Assembly: GCA_021464415.1 (NCBI GenBank)
Contig: CM038469.1
Span: 62,353,650 to 62,417,649, forward strand
Reading direction: 5' to 3'
DNA from: Lonicera japonica
Lineage: Eukaryota > Streptophyta > Magnoliopsida > Dipsacales > Caprifoliaceae
DNA length: 64,000 bases
Position numbers and translations under genes: made by a program. How positions within the stretch are numbered: position 1 is the stretch's first letter; each line of letters begins with the position of its first letter. Shown piece after piece: positions 36,901 through 50,050 of the stretch. The notes beneath the pieces are model-generated. The model worked only from the letters and a program-made list of their open reading frames with translations. It ran no database searches and was not told the DNA's origin.

Positions 36901-38155
36901 GAAAGTAAGATACTACGCATTAAGTCCAAAAGTTCATCTGATAATTGAAATGTATCCATACTAAGGCTCGCAAAACCACTAATTCATCTTGTAAATATTC
37001 ACACAATATCTATTACACATGTAAACCAAACTTATAGACCTTCAGAGAAGTTCTAAATTGATAAAGTTCGAATATTTAAATCCAAGTGCAGCCTATAGGT
37101 TCATTCACAACAACATAGTGGTCTATTGTACAGGCAACACATATGATTCGTGAATTCTCAAGTGTCACATTACAAAACTATTGCATCAAGCTGGGTACAT
37201 TGCTACTCTTCTTGTGGACCATCTAGTAGAGAATCGCAAACAAATTTCATCTCAATATGAAACTCAAAAGATTTCAAATATATTTAAATGCATATCTAAG
37301 AGAGCACTAAAAGGCCTCAAGCCATAGGTTGACTAAGGAAACCTAAGAGTGTGTTTGGGAAGCACAATTCCAATTTCTTCCATTGGAATTGGTGCACAAT
37401 TACATAAAAGTTTTGAACTAAGTTTGCTTCAATTCAAATTCGGTTAACTGATTGAAGAGAAGAGATAGTTAGTTACCAATGCCTTTGCCCCGGTAAGGCT
37501 TGATGACAACAAGCATGGCAATGTAACCTCTGAAAGTATTGCGATGCTCTCCCATCTTACATACTACTGTCCCAATACATCTTCCCCTGTGGAAAGCCTG
37601 AACAAAACACAAAAGTATAGAGCTTTAGGATCCTGTGGATGCGCTTCAAAACCATTTTTATTTTTATTTTTATTTTTTAAAAAAAGGCTGCAATCTCTGG
37701 GCAGACACGGCGTATGTATCTCACCATATCTACAGTATTTTGGCCAATGCCAAAGACTCAATTTCATAATATCTAAGTATTATAGCCTATGCCAAAGATT
37801 CAATTTCACAGTATCTACTGTATCGGCCCAAAACATTTAAAACTTTGACATCAGGGACCGGATACTAGGTAAAATAGCAAAGAGAAACTCGAAATGAATA
37901 GAAAAGGGAAGCATTTATCAGTGTTGAATTTTATTTAAAAGAAAGAGAGGGAGGGAGTACGAGGAAAGAGAGGTTGGGCCAGAGATAGACGAAGTAACGG
38001 TAGGTGAAGATGGAGTAGGGTTCACTGAGTTCTTCATCGACAAGGTTCATGATAAGGGGTAGGTGGTGTTCTCCTCCATAGCTTACGTATTCTATTTCTT
38101 CCGATGCGTCCTCCACCTCTATTTCTTCTTTATTCCTCCTCGTCTTCGTCTCCAT
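33916..38155 (-). CDS. NAA30: N-alpha-acetyltransferase 30 (NatC catalytic subunit, MAK3-like)
   Basis: This GNAT-family enzyme acetylates N-terminal Met followed by bulky hydrophobic residues, on or near the ribosome. Four exons on the minus strand, 37961-38155, 37477-37597, 36293-36348 and 33916-34137, give 197 residues with consistent phases and GT-AG introns. The acidic N-terminus precedes [14 protein letters not shown]; the acetyl-CoA site is PYRGKGIA in exons 2-3; the C-terminal half has [36 protein letters not shown]. Length and motifs match Arabidopsis MAK3 (about 190 residues). Intron 3 (34138-36292) contains a complete histone H2B gene on the opposite strand. The gene starts beside a 220-bp tandem duplication. 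Confidence 0.94.
35369..35430 (+). promoter_or_regulatory. Possible H2B promoter: CCAAT box and TATA-like element
   Basis: CCAAT at 35369-35373 and CATATATG at 35423-35430 lie about 165 and 110 bases upstream of the H2B ATG. The classical plant histone octamer (CGCGGATC) was not seen. Confidence 0.3.
35538..35972 (+). CDS. Histone H2B, intronless, with stop-loss C-terminal extension
   Basis: A core nucleosomal histone of 144 residues. The Lys/Ala/Pro-rich tail (about residues 1-38) is followed by the fold [38 protein letters not shown] and the C-terminal helix [22 protein letters not shown]. Plant H2B normally ends at FTSS. Here codon 133 is TAT instead of a stop, and translation continues 12 residues ([12 protein letters not shown]) to TGA at 35970-35972. 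The ubiquitinated Lys equivalent (K128) and the acidic-patch Glu are kept. Like most plant H2B genes it has no intron. It sits antisense within NAA30 intron 3. Intact domains argue for a young or functional copy, but decay of a retrocopy is possible. Confidence 0.93.
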   Translation: MAPKAEKKHVEKKPVAEKAPAEKKLPKKAASGDKKKRSKKSVETYKIYIFKVLKQVDPEIGISSKAMGIVNSFINDIFEKLAQESSRLARYNKKPTITSREIQTAVRLVLPGELAKQAVSEGTKAVTKFTSSYILGFYFETFMF

Positions 38156-38251
38156 TCTCTCCCTACTTTTACTTTTCTCGGTCTCGGTGGTCTAATTCTA
38201 TTTGGATACCCACCGTCACCGACAACCCATAATGACTAGTTTTGCTTGAGT

Positions 38252-38272
38252 TGGGCCTCCTAGAGTTGGGCC
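38252..38272 (-). promoter_or_regulatory. Paired site II motifs upstream of NAA30
   Basis: Two TGGGCC motifs at 38252-38257 and 38267-38272 lie about 100 bp upstream of the NAA30 ATG, as is common for housekeeping promoters. The second overlaps the start of the tandem duplication. Confidence 0.5.
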
Positions 38273-38710
38273 TTTACGTGATTTCCCATATATAGTTTTC
38301 ATAATACATTTCTTCTCAGCTTTGACGACGGCCGCAGATTTCTCGCTCTGTGTCAAACATTAAACCATTGACGATGTAATTCACTAGTAATATTTTTATT
38401 TTATATTTTAATTTAAATTAGATATATTTAGAGATACTAATAAATTAGGTTTGACTAATACTAAACACAACCTGTAGTTGTAATAACTCGCCTTTACGTG
38501 ATTTCCCATATATAGTTTTCATAATACATTTCTTCTCAGCTTTGACGACGGCTGCAGATTTCTCGCTCTGTGTCAAACATTAAACCATTGACGATGTAAT
38601 TCATTAGTAATATTTTTATTTTATATTTTAATTTAAATTAGATATATTTAGAGATACTAATAAATTAGGTTTGACTAATACTAAACACAACCTGTAGTTG
38701 TAATAACTCG
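38271..38710 (+). repeat. Exact-period 220-bp tandem duplication
   Basis: Copies at 38271-38490 and 38491-38710 start CCTTTACGTGATTTCCC and end GTAATAACTCG, with only about two differences seen (GGCCGC/GGCTGC and CACTAG/CATTAG). The second half of each unit belongs to the Helitron-related family present from here to 39754. Confidence 0.95.
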
Positions 38711-39754
38711 CCCTGAATCCAATGAAGGCTTTATTTTTGAAACCCAAACTACTCCGCAAAAATTTATTAAAACCCGAACTCGCCCTACCCTAAATTTTAA
38801 CTAAATCTTGCCCAAATCAAATAGAAAATTAGAATTCACCCTAATTTTAACTATATCTTGCCAAATCAACTATGCAGAAAAATAAATCGATCAAAATTAA
38901 ATCTATTTCAATAGTTTTCACTCTATTTTAAAGAATCATAAAAATAAATTATATACAAATAAGAGAATTAGGTCAAATTTAGGTAGAGAGTATTGAGGGG
39001 AGGAGGGAGAGATTAAGTTAAGGCGTATCGTCGTGGTACTATATAAATATATATATATATATATATGTATGTGCGTATGGTAAGGTCGAGTTGGGTTTTT
39101 TAGATGCAAAATCTAAATCCACCCTGAACCTGGATCAGGTTTAGCCAATACTAAACACGACCCATAGTTGTAATAGCCCGCCTCAAACTCGATGCGTGTT
39201 TTATTTTTGAAACCCAAACCCACCCACCCTGAATTTCAACTAAATCTTGCCCAATTCAAATAGAAAAATAGAATTAAGCTTAATTTTAACTATATCTTGC
39301 CAAATCAACGATGCAAAAAAATTCATCGAGCAAAATTAAATATATTTCAAGAGTTTTTTACTTTATTTGCAAGAATCATAAAAATAAATTACATACAAAG
39401 AAGAGAATGAGATCAAATTTAGTTAGAGAGTATCGAAAGGAGGAGGGAGAGATTAAGTTAGGGCGTGTCGGCGTGGTACTATATAAATATTTACATATCT
39501 ATATATGCGTGTAGAGTAGGGTCGGGTTGGATCTTTTAGATGCAAAATCCAAACCCAACCCGAGGTCAAAAAAAATAGTCCCATTAGGGCTGGGTCAAAA
39601 ACTCTTATTTTTTTCATTAAAATATATGGTTGCAAGAGGATTTGAACATTTGAAAAAATAATTTACTACTTAACCACTATACTACTTAACATTTTTATTT
39701 TATATTTTAATTTGAACTAGATATATCTGAATGATGCGTGTGCATGTAATCTAG
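38386..39754 (+). mobile_element. 5'-truncated Helitron-related sequence with internal tandem repeats
   Basis: Two roughly 400-bp copies (about 38711-39110 and 39111-39560) share ordered blocks such as TTTTGAAACCCAAAC, AACTAAATCTTGCCC, TATATCTTGCCAAATCAAC and GCGTGGTACTATATAAATAT. The same blocks recur in the Helitron at 53158-55162. The right end GCGTGTGCATGTAAT followed by CTAG|T at 39751-39755 has the Helitron CTRR|T terminus. No 5' TC terminus is present. Confidence 0.6.
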
Positions 39755-39875
39755 TATATATATATATATTTTGTTTTCTTTTATGGAAGAGAGCTCCTAA
39801 TTTTTTGTCATCTCTCCTTAAATTTGATATATCTTCTTTTTCTAATTAAAGAATTTCATCATTTGCATAAAAAAC

Positions 39876-39956
<81 letters not shown>
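39876..39956. repeat. (TTA)n microsatellite, about 27 units
   Basis: A pure trinucleotide run. Open frames through it (poly-Leu) are artefacts. Confidence 0.97.
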
Positions 39957-40685
39957 CTCAACATCATGTTTTCCAATCATTAAATAAATACTTAATTTTG
40001 TTATTTGCACTACAATACTATTAATTTATAACATAACAAACTCCTAATTTTTTGTTACTTGAGATTTAGTTTAAGCACAAGGAGTTAAAGGTATAAATAT
40101 TCATATAAGGGCATCTACGTTTGACCCATTTCGAATCACTTGTACTACTACTACTATTACTACTAATAATAATAATAATAATTACATCAATTGAAATTGT
40201 AAATTTACATACCAACTCACAATCACCTTGTCTAATATTATTATGGTTGACAACAAGACGGATTGTCAAATTCTATCCGGAATTGTATGCTTGAATTTAA
40301 GCTCGAACCTATTCAACTAGTTAACCTTGTCAAAATTATATAATATTAATTTTGAAGAAAAGTAATAATTATATTCAGGTTAAATCAAAGCAAATGACTT
40401 TATTTAATCTAAAATTAAAGTGACATTCTGTGGAGATGAACCCATGGAAAAAAAAATAAAAAAATTTCATGTTTTTCTTTTTTCTTTTCTGCAACCTGGT
40501 TAGGTAACCGTATACGGGTAGAACATAAGTTATAAATAGAGATGGAGAGGTAGGTTCTCTCTTCCCATTTACCAGGTATTCCGCAACTTTGGACTGCGGA
40601 AGTGCATGGGTTATATCTAATAATAATAATAATAATAGTTCTTCCCTTTTACTAGGAGACACCAAATCCCAAAGGAAAAACAAAT
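39957..40685. other. Spacer and Rieske gene 5' leader
   Basis: AT-rich. Short (ACT)n and (AAT)n runs lie at about 40140-40180, and another (AAT)n at about 40619-40637 just before the Rieske start, probably in the 5' UTR. No other feature. Confidence 0.5.
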
Positions 40686-42074
40686 ATGTTGAGAGTCGCG
40701 GCTAGAAGGCTCCCTTATCTCTCGTCATGGAGGCCACACCATGGTGCTTCCTATCCCATCTTCTCCAAATTTTCGATCACCAGCGGCCATTCATCATCAG
40801 AAGACCTTAAAAAAACCTTCTTCTCAGGGGACTCCCATCGATCCGGGCCCCATTTTCATACCCCTTCAAGAGGTTATTGAGTTTTTCTCCCGATGCATTT
40901 TATTTTTCACATCATACCTTTTTTGGGGATTGATAGGAATGCTCCTACTTTGCATTGAAAAATTAAATTTTGAGTGCTTATTTGTAGATTTTATTTACAA
41001 TTTTGTGCTTACGACAATTACTGCATTATTCAAGATAGTTTCAAAACAATGATTACAAATAAAAACTTGTTATTGATTAGCATGGAACCTTAACAAATAT
41101 TGTATCCCAAGTGTTCGAAGATAACCACCATATAATTATGGAGTCACCTTCATATGATGTAATATATATGTATCCTCTGTATTATTTGCTCTGACATATT
41201 AATATAGGAACTACAAGTAAACACAAAGTTATGAATTTTTATTGGGAAATGGTAAAAGGCTACAAAAATGCTATATAACCCTCTGCTATATCATAGGATC
41301 TTCATCAAGGACCGAAGATTGTCCTCGAGAAGATTGACGATAACATTTGGAGACTTGCTATGATAAATCTTCCTTTCACTTGGCAATATGATCTATAGAC
41401 TAATTTGTTGGTGGATGATGGTTGTTACAGGTTTCGTTTCAGGCCCTCTCACCTCAGAAAATGAAAACAGCATCATTCCCAACATTCCACCCACTGTGGC
41501 CGCCATTAAGAACCCTACCTCAAAGATAGTCTACGATGAACACAACCATGAACGTTACCCTCCGGGTGACCCCACCAAACGCGCATTCGCCTACTTCGTC
41601 TTGACAGGTGGCAGGTTCGTGTACGCCTCCCTCCTCCGCCTCCTCATTCTCAAGTTTGTTCTGAGCATGTCCGCTAGCAAAGATGTTCTTGCACTTGCCT
41701 CTCTTGAAGTTGACCTGTCCAGCATCGACCCTGGTACCACCGTAACCGTTAAGTGGCGCGGCAAGCCTGTCTTCATTAGGCGCCGGACAGAGGATGATAT
41801 AAAGCTGGCGAACAGCATTGACTTAGCTTCACTGCGGGACCCACAGGAGGATGCTGTCAGGGTCAAGAATCCCGAGTGGCTTGTTGTGATTGGTGTTTGC
41901 ACTCATCTCGGTTGCATCCCCTTGCCCAATGCGGGTGATTTTGGGGGCTGGTTTTGCCCATGCCATGGTTCTCATTACGATATCTCTGGGAGAATTCGGA
42001 AGGGGCCTGCTCCGTACAATCTGGAGGTACCCACTTATAGTTTCTTGACTGAGAACAAGATATTGATTGGATAA
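40686..42074 (+). CDS. Rieske iron-sulfur subunit of mitochondrial complex III
   Basis: The [2Fe-2S] subunit of the cytochrome bc1 complex passes electrons from ubiquinol to cytochrome c1 in the mitochondrial inner membrane. Exons 40686-40872 and 41431-42074 join within a Gly codon and give 276 residues. An Arg/Ser-rich presequence covers about residues 1-60; the conserved [17 protein letters not shown] leads to the single membrane helix ([20 protein letters not shown]); cluster-binding motifs CTHLGC (219-224) and CPCHGSH (238-244) are intact, and the C-terminus ends KILIG as in other plants. It converges with CCB1, with about 600 bp between stops. Plants usually have two or three copies. Confidence 0.97.
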
Positions 42075-42671
42075 GAGTTGGGTATGAAGCTTATTTTTAG
42101 GTGGATTTTCGGATTTAGGATATGGGGAGATTTTTCTTTGTTCACAATTGTTCGATACTTGTTACAGATATCTTTTTGTTTCATTTACTTTCTGTTTGAT
42201 TGGTTCCTTTCGAGTCTCTAAATACTCAATAAGATGGATTTTATATGTTGAGCTTACATGAGCTAACAGAATCTTGATACATATAGAATGTTGCTTAGCT
42301 AAAACAGTTTGGTCCTCTCATATAAGTTATCATCTTCATTGCTTGAATTTTGAGACAAACATTTTAATTTCACTTGACGTTAATGAATGAAAAAAAAAAG
42401 GGAAAAACCTGCCGTAATAATTAGGAGACAATAAAAATGATGATGTATATTTTCACATGAATATGACAGAGAGATTGTTTGAGGATTTAAGTACAAAAAA
42501 TACATTACCAAAAATTTGGCGAGAAATAGAAAAAAAGAAGAAAAACATCAACAGAAGTGTCCTCTTTCTTTTCTCCAATGGTAGTCATGGAACCAGTGGA
42601 ACTCAAGTCTCAAATATATATATCTCTTCTATATAGAATTGAAAAGGTTACGAGAGTTAATACCAACCATT
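42075..42671. other. 3' UTRs between convergent Rieske and CCB1 genes
   Basis: AT-rich sequence with no ORF; it should hold both polyadenylation regions. Confidence 0.5.
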
Positions 42672-45347
42672 TCATCCCTCAAAGATGCCTTTAATGTAAA
42701 CCATGCCTTTCTCGCTGAGCTGAAGCTCTTTTCTCATCTGCTCCACTTGTTGGTCATCCCCTTGAACAATGATCTCAGATAGAGTTCCATCTTCTCCTAC
42801 CATCATCTTTACTTTGATCTGCTCTTTTCTTGATGCCCTTTTCCAATAATATGCTCCTCTGTTTTCCCCAATAAAAAAAGAAGAAAATAATTTAAAGTGT
42901 TTTACGTGGGAGTGTAAGACAATGTATTGGGTTGACATTGTACATGAAAAGCCTATGATTCACTTTTACTCTATTTTCCAATGTTTTGACTCAAACCAAC
43001 TACACAAAAAAAATAAAAACAGTGCAGTTGATTTTCATCTAAATGATTCTGAAGTCGTTTCATTTGCTTGGAAAACTATTAGCATTTTAGACAATTTCCA
43101 CTAGATTTATGTTTCAATGAACCAAACATATCCAATTCACAGAACAAAAGGAAGATGATCAAGGACTTACGCTAGTGGACTTAGGATGGTGAGCCAAAAC
43201 CAGTTGTTTCCGAAATCTGGAACAGTAATTGTGAGAACAAGGGCGACGCTGGCGAGGCTTATGCAGGTACAGAATGTGAGTAGCGCTGCTTGGCCTCGGC
43301 TTGGGACCATCTCTCCTTCGAACCTTTTAGAGAGAATCGTCTTGAAAGTTAGTGTGGATTACCAAATTTGAAAGCTAAATATCCATTTGAAGAATTTTAA
43401 ATTGTTGTCTAACGAAATGATCAAGCCCTTTACCCTATCAACAACTTAATACCAAGCTAAAATGAAAAATCTTGAAGATCTCCTAGATTGTTTATAAGTG
43501 AACAAACTTATTACATTAAATAATAAGGGGTTAAGGGTGGCTTACGTGATGGTCTCTCCTTTATCCAACACTGAGAAATTGTTGCGAGTGAAGAATGATA
43601 GAATTTCTCCAGCTACTCGGTTAGGCGCCTTGAGCCCTTCCCCTTCTCCTATAAATGTCTTCTTCACCACCTGCTCAACTAACCCCATTCATATACTCAG
43701 CACACTATGTAAGAATTAATTATTTAATTCTTGTGTGACCCACATAATTAGCCCATTTTATTATTTGATGATTTATTGAATAAATAAATAAATTATTGGA
43801 ATTAGCCAAGTCTTAAACTTTACGACTAGTTGAGGATAATTACCTATCATATAGTTGAAGATAGATCTCTATTAGTTAGAAGTTTATAACCATTATTTCT
43901 ATTAGTTAGAGATTAACCACTATCCTACTTTGATGGTAAGTAGGAGTTAGAGACAGATATGGAATTAGGTCCTCTTTCTACTTATAATAATACGTAACAT
44001 TCTATAGGTTACGTATCCAATCTTACGGTACAACACATAAAGCCAGGTATAGGCCAAGAGGGAAAAACTTGTACCTGGTGTTTTGAATTCTGCCTTAAAG
44101 AACCATCCGTATATTCATTACTTTGGTATGGCTATGGACCGAGGTTAGTGAATCTTTTTAATTAAATTATATTTAAAAATTATATACGTAGAATCATGTT
44201 AGTCTAAGATCCGTATGTTAATTTATATAGATGCATGAATGTTATCCGCAATTATGTTTGTATTAAGATCTATGCAAAATTTAATTTACACACTAATCAT
44301 TCAATTCAAACAACAAATAAAAATCAATCAAAGTTGTGCTCTAGAGCTCCGTTTGATAACAACATGAAAAATGATAAGAAATACAACTAATTTGGTTGAG
44401 AAGATGGAAAATAAGTTTAAGGATGTAATAATATACTCTCCATGTCATGCTCATTTTTGAAAAATAATTTCACCTCCATGGAAGAAGTCAATAAGCAAGA
44501 GTTAATCTCACCGCATTTTTCAACTTATTTTCCAACTTCTCACAAAAATACATTGTTTTTCCAATTATTTTCTATGTTATTATTGAACGGATCCTAAATA
44601 TTCGTTTGGTTTGAGTTTTGGTTTAATTCTAGAATCCTAAATTGGTAAAAAATCAGACAAGGATTCTCTTATAGTTCATGCCCAGGAGATTAAATTATAA
44701 GTTTATGAGAAATTTTAATTTTGGATTACATAAACAAATAAAAACTCGAAACAAACTAGCACTGAGTAACTAGTAAGCCGATATCTTTATACGAGTGTGT
44801 GGATTTGTTCCCGTGGTAAAAAACTTGTATAGAAGTCGGGAGAGGGAATGCTGCATTTGCAACTATTGACATTTGAATTTGGAGTTTTTGAGCGGATTTT
44901 TCAGGTGCAGGCGCAGTTGCTAAAAAAAAAAAAAAGAATTTCATTAAATAATAATAATAAAAAAAAACAATTATCTTGAATGAAGTGGTACCTAACCTTA
45001 GATTTAACAGAACGCTTGATGAGGGACCAAAGGCCAGGGACAGAGATGACAAAGAGACCGAGAGAAGTGTAGTAACTGGCCGTGGAATATCCCACGCTGG
45101 TGCTGTCTGCAAGTAGAAACAGAGGGGATAATGATGATGATGGGTCTTGATGATGAACAAGGGCTGAAGAGAGAGGGTCTAAAATGGAGGAGCAGGAGAT
45201 GACCCGGACCACGAGCCTCTTGGGTCTTAGTGGGGTTGGAGCTCGTCCTAGCCATGGCAGGTGGTGGTGGTGGGTCGCGGCTTTGGATTTCAATTTGGAA
45301 GGATGATGGGAGGAGAGTGAAGGGATGAGTGGCTTAGCAACTGCCAT
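42672..45347 (-). CDS. CCB1: CCB1, plastid cytochrome b6f heme ci assembly factor
   Basis: CCB1 is a thylakoid membrane protein that helps attach heme ci to cytochrome b6. Exons (minus) 44997-45347, 43546-43670, 43171-43323 and 42672-42858 give 271 residues, with all phases consistent and GT-AG introns. Residues 1-50 are basic and Ser/His-rich, as in a transit peptide. Conserved blocks are ADSTSVGYSTASYYTSLGLF, SVPGLWSLIKRSVKSK, VAGEILSFFTRNNF, MVPSRGQAALLTFCTC with a hydrophobic helix, and WKRASRKEQIKVKMMVG near the end. I recall this family as At3g26710, about 267 residues. Intron 1 carries a MITE-like insertion. Confidence 0.88.
44347..44597. mobile_element. MITE-like inverted repeat in CCB1 intron 1
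   Basis: GAGCTCCGTTTGATAACAAC at the left matches the reverse complement of the right end (AGGATCCGTTCAATAATAAC). The terminal motif resembles the Tourist-like element at 5481-5765. The target duplication is not clear. Confidence 0.5.
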
Positions 45348-48300
45348 TTGTGAAAATTGGGTGGGAATAGAGATATTGAATATGAACTACTAAATAAAAT
45401 AAACTCACTTCTTATTTCCCTTCCCCTCTCCGTTTTCCACCTTTTCTACGTGTCGCACCCCATTTTGATCGCCACATCTTCCATTCTGAATTCATTTGGA
45501 TCGCGAATTTGAGCATTTAATTTTTTCTTTTGCTAAGCACTAATTCTTGACGAAATAAAAAGTAAGGATAAATTCATTCTTTTCAAAATTTATGAAATTA
45601 ATTTTTCCTTATTAATTTTCGGTATTTATTATAAAAAATTTGGACAATAATACTCATATTTAAATTATTTTTATGTTTTACTAAATACGAAAAATTGATA
45701 GGGACTTTAGTTTTCCATACCCATGAGAAATACAAAAAAATTGATTTTTCTTCTATAAACCAAACGAGGCCTTATAAGCTCATTTTTATTTTAGACTGCT
45801 ACTACTTTTAATTATAATTAATTCAATCATAACTCTAACTTAATCCTATCACTATCAACGAGCGCATCATATCATTGTTGACGATAACCACTCTCTCAAA
45901 GAATGAGAAGGAGGAGGATGACAAGAATAAGTCACCAGAGAAGAATAGAAAAAGAAGTCGCCAAAAAAGGTTAATAAAAAGAAATCGCTGGAAAATGAGA
46001 AGAAGAAAAAGTCACGGGAGAAGAAGAAGACAGTAGTGGTGGTGAGAGATAAAAAGAGATTAGTTACGAATTAATGATTAGTTTTAAGGGAGTAATTAGT
46101 TGAGTAAGGTGAAAATGGTCGGTGAGAGTGGCAGTAAGTATAAATATGAGTGAAAATAATACCACCCTTTTCTTTTTATGTTTCGAACCTAACTAAAAGC
46201 ATTTATAATTTTAACATGAATTGCAGCTACCAAAAACATGGGCATGTAAATGTGTTTAAAAATATAGTTTCTATGTGATACTAAAAATTTTGTTCATAGT
46301 CAAGTTCTAAAAAAAATATCTCCAATAGCATTGTCAATAAAATTGCTATTGACATTGTTTATCGAACTTTTTAATGAAAAAATATAAATATTACGGACCT
46401 TATTTGATAGATCTTGGCGAGTCGTTTTTAACGATATAAATTTTATTAAAAATATAATTATAAATTCAAAGTTTAAATACTTTAAAGTTTAAAATATAAA
46501 ATACTAAAGTTGAAATGATGACATGGTACATGGACATTGTGTAGAAGACAGATACTCACTCCCACAATATTATTTTATTTTTTTGACATTTCATCTTCAT
46601 GGTCACTGTCCTTGTTTGTATTGTAGATTTTTTTTAACTCATTGTTTATATATCTTACGTGCCATTATATTTTTCTCAAATTTATGATTATATTGGAGAT
46701 GCTATAACTTCACTTAGTCAAGTTGTCAGCGGTCTTATTCCATCTACCCTATAAAAGAGTTTGAAATTTATATTGTGTTGTTGCATATTAAAAGAGTTTA
46801 AAATTTAATTGTGTTGCTGCAAAATAGGGTTTAACTTATTTCATATTGAAAGTTACCAACAACTTTGTAAGCCTTTTTTTTAAAATAAATAAAACAAAAT
46901 TAAGGGAGGTATAAATTTCTCATTTAATTTAAGTAAATAAAAAAATATTTCCATTGAACCCTTAACATTAAACCTTAACTTTAAGAAAAAAAAAATTGCC
47001 TATCACTAAACTAATCTCTCTCCTCAACTTTATAAGCCTATCTTAACTAATGTTCCATAAATGAGTCATTATTTAATCTAGAAATAAGGTAAAAAGGATT
47101 GTGTGATAATGTTTTTCGTAAAAAAAACAACGAATAATATTTTTTAAAAATAAGGACCTAGATATCATTATCATTATGAGATAAGAGCTTGTTTATCAAT
47201 TGTGTTTTAAAATAAGAATTTTGACCGAGTACAAACTTTATTTTGCACTAAATTGCGTTGAGTGCAATTTTGTTTTGCATAATGTGTTTTTTTTAACAAG
47301 TATATTCTTATATTTCATTCATAAAACTTTAAAACAACGTTAAATAAACAAAAAATGATAGTAATGTTATAGAAAATAAAGAGTGCAAACTTAACTTTGC
47401 ATAACTCCGAAAAAATTATTATGTGCATTTTATTAGTAAATAGGTTTTGAATATGTAATTTGTTAAAATTATTCTAAAGAACCATCAATTAAACACTTAT
47501 TTATAAAAATATGCTAAAAAAATGTAGTGCAAACTTGATTTTACATGATTTTATAAAAAATACAATCTAAAAATTTATTGTAAAGTTAATTTTGCAATTC
47601 TTTTAGAATTTTGTCAAATATAAGCTCTTAATTTTAAAAAAAATATTATTTTCTGATTCTTTTGTAGATTTTTTTTCTTCATACAAGCACTAATTTTTAA
47701 TATTCCGTTATTTAATCCATATTTAGATGGTGTTTAAAATGTAGTATATTCTTTGTAGTTTTATTTTAGATGAGTATTTTTGTTTTAAAGGAACATTTAG
47801 TTCTCTACTTCTCTTAATAAGGAAAACTTTTCATTCTAGATGACCTGCTTTTATGAACCTAAAATTAATTATATTTTTCAATAAGTAAATTAGCTTTTAG
47901 AGTTTTGTTATATAATTTAACATTCCAAAAGAAAATTACCATTCCTTCAAATTTATAATGGGAAGCGTACTAAAAATTCTGACAAACGAGATTTTTATTT
48001 ATTTTTTACCGAGAAATTTAATTTAAACTTTAGAAACTAAAACATTTCTCAAATCTGATGGGCATAGGGTACGACAAACCCACAAATAAAAAATCCCATC
48101 CCAATTTATTCACAAAGTCACGAACCAATATGCTGAACGCGAGCAAACCAAAGGGTTCAATAGAGAGATACATCTGGAGCGAAGCCCCCCGAGCCTGAAG
48201 CGCGCGCGAAGGCGAGAGAGAGAGAGAGGGAGAGGGAGTGCGTGTTTCAATCAGTTTCCCAACCAAAAGCAAAAAGACTTAACAACACACCGTAACGGTT
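45348..48300. other. 3-kb AT-rich spacer between CCB1 and the NFRKB-like gene
   Basis: CCB1 promoter is at the left. At about 45897-46055 there is a GAAGAA-rich low-complexity stretch like those in the TIR elements at the right edge, but no element ends are clear. 46200-48000 is very AT-rich with nothing recognised. A (GA)n run lies at about 48213-48237 near the next gene's leader. Confidence 0.5.
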
Positions 48301-50050
48301 CCAACACTCTTTCTGATTTTTTTTATTCTTTTATTTTCCCTATCTATCTATCTATCTATCTATCTATCTCTCTTTTTTTTTCTTTACATGTTTTCGTCGT
48401 ACCCTTCTCTATCTTCCCTCATCGCCTCCTTTTTCCTTCTCTATCGATTCGGATAATACCACAACCTCGTTCTCCTGTTCTTCCCCGAATTTTATTAATT
48501 TTTTTCCTCTCTTTTTTAACGTTTTGCTTTTAATTCACCAACAATTGTTTTAGGGTATACGACTCTTCGTTTTGTGGAGCCGCCTTTTTCTACTTCACCA
48601 TCCACTCTCTGGTTACAGGTATTGTTTCTATTCACACCCTCCTTCAATTTCTAGGGCTTTCTTGTGGATTGGTTTTGTTCGCATTAATAGTTGAATTGGA
48701 ACTAACCCTCTCGCTTTTGTATATAAAGTTTTATGTTTTGATTTTTGGTTTTTTTCCATTTCAAAATCCACTTTTTGGTGGCTTTGGAGTTTCGATTGAG
48801 GTTTCCCTTGGATAATCCTTTTCTTGAATGAATTTATGTATGTGGAATTCTTTCTATTATTGTTATTGGAATGGATATGTAGAGGAGCAATTAGTGAGAA
48901 CCCAAATGTGGTAACTCTGATGAATATCCAGACTCAGTTATCTTCTTGTCATTATTTCCTGTTTAGAACTTAAACTCTATTTTTTCCCCAAAGAAAATGA
49001 AGAGGCTTCGTTCTGCTCTTATTTGAATATGTTTCTAAATTAGCAACCTTTACTTACATTTCTTTTATTGTCTGTTCCTTAGTTTATAGCTTCATTTGCA
49101 GCTCTCACATCTTTGTATTTCTTTATTGCCTTCTATAATATTCACAAATCTTCTCCTTATACATCTTCCTGTTAAAAACTCCAAGGTAGAACTCCACCAT
49201 AAAACCTAGGTGTTATAGTGAGGGTGCCTTGGCTCTTACATAGAACTCTTTACTTTGGTCCCTGTCCGATGTGGGAATCACACTTTACACTTCCATCTTT
49301 GCTTCTAAAACTGCATCTCTTATCTCAATCCTCAAATCTTACATCCCTTAATACACCGATAATATATTTGATGTTTACAAATATTGCAGTTTTTGCCCTC
49401 CTCTAATTGAGAAACATTTAGAACTCCCTGAAGTTCCTGTACGTGCTGTATATGTAGTTTGTTTCTTATTCTTGCTTAAGAATGGTACCATGCGCGCCTC
49501 CAACAACACTGCAATGTGCACCGCCTGATGTGTAATTAATCACTTATTTTTTTTTGATGTAAATCATTGAAGCTCCTTACAGTTATTAGCTTTCATGCCG
49601 TTGATAATCTATACTCAAACTGGAGGATAGATAGCGGGGACCTATAATGACTGTGTTCACCTTTTTTGTGTTATTTGAGATGCTGGAAACTTCAACCGTC
49701 TTCCCTCCTGTCTCATTCTTGGAAGTATAGGTCCTTTAGTTGATTATATATGTGCTTATGTGCACTGTATTCCGTTTTGAAGTTTTAGTGTTCTCTAAAG
49801 TCTAAACTCTCTTTATATTACCTATTACTTTTGACACGTGATTCCAATAATTAAGTGCAATGTCTTCATGATATGGTAACCGAGCAGAGCTCTACGAAGT
49901 GAATTAGCATTCAGGTAGCTAATTATATTATTCTTGTGAACACTGTCTTTTCAGTGTGTGTAGAAGAGCAGAGACTTCTTTATTGATATCAAGATAACAT
50001 CTTGTTATACGCTCCTATAGTGGGCATATTCCTTTTGACACTTTATGTAA
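48301..50050 (+). promoter_or_regulatory. 5' leader of the NFRKB-like gene with probable leader intron
   Basis: Pyrimidine-rich sequence with a (CTAT)n microsatellite at about 48342-48368 looks like a 5' UTR. CAG|GTATTG at 48618-48619 is a good donor, and TATAG at about 50016-50020 a possible acceptor before the ATG at 50051, suggesting a leader intron of about 1.4 kb. No ORF in it is convincing. Confidence 0.5.

Noticed and set aside
39824..40024. ORF rich in leucine
   Set aside because: It is only the (TTA)n microsatellite read in one frame.
44756..44930. Open stretch in CCB1 intron 1 (PAPEKSAQKLQIQ)
   Set aside because: The CCB1 family sequence continues directly from exon 1 to the exon at 43670 in matching phase, so no exon is needed here, and no homology was recognised.
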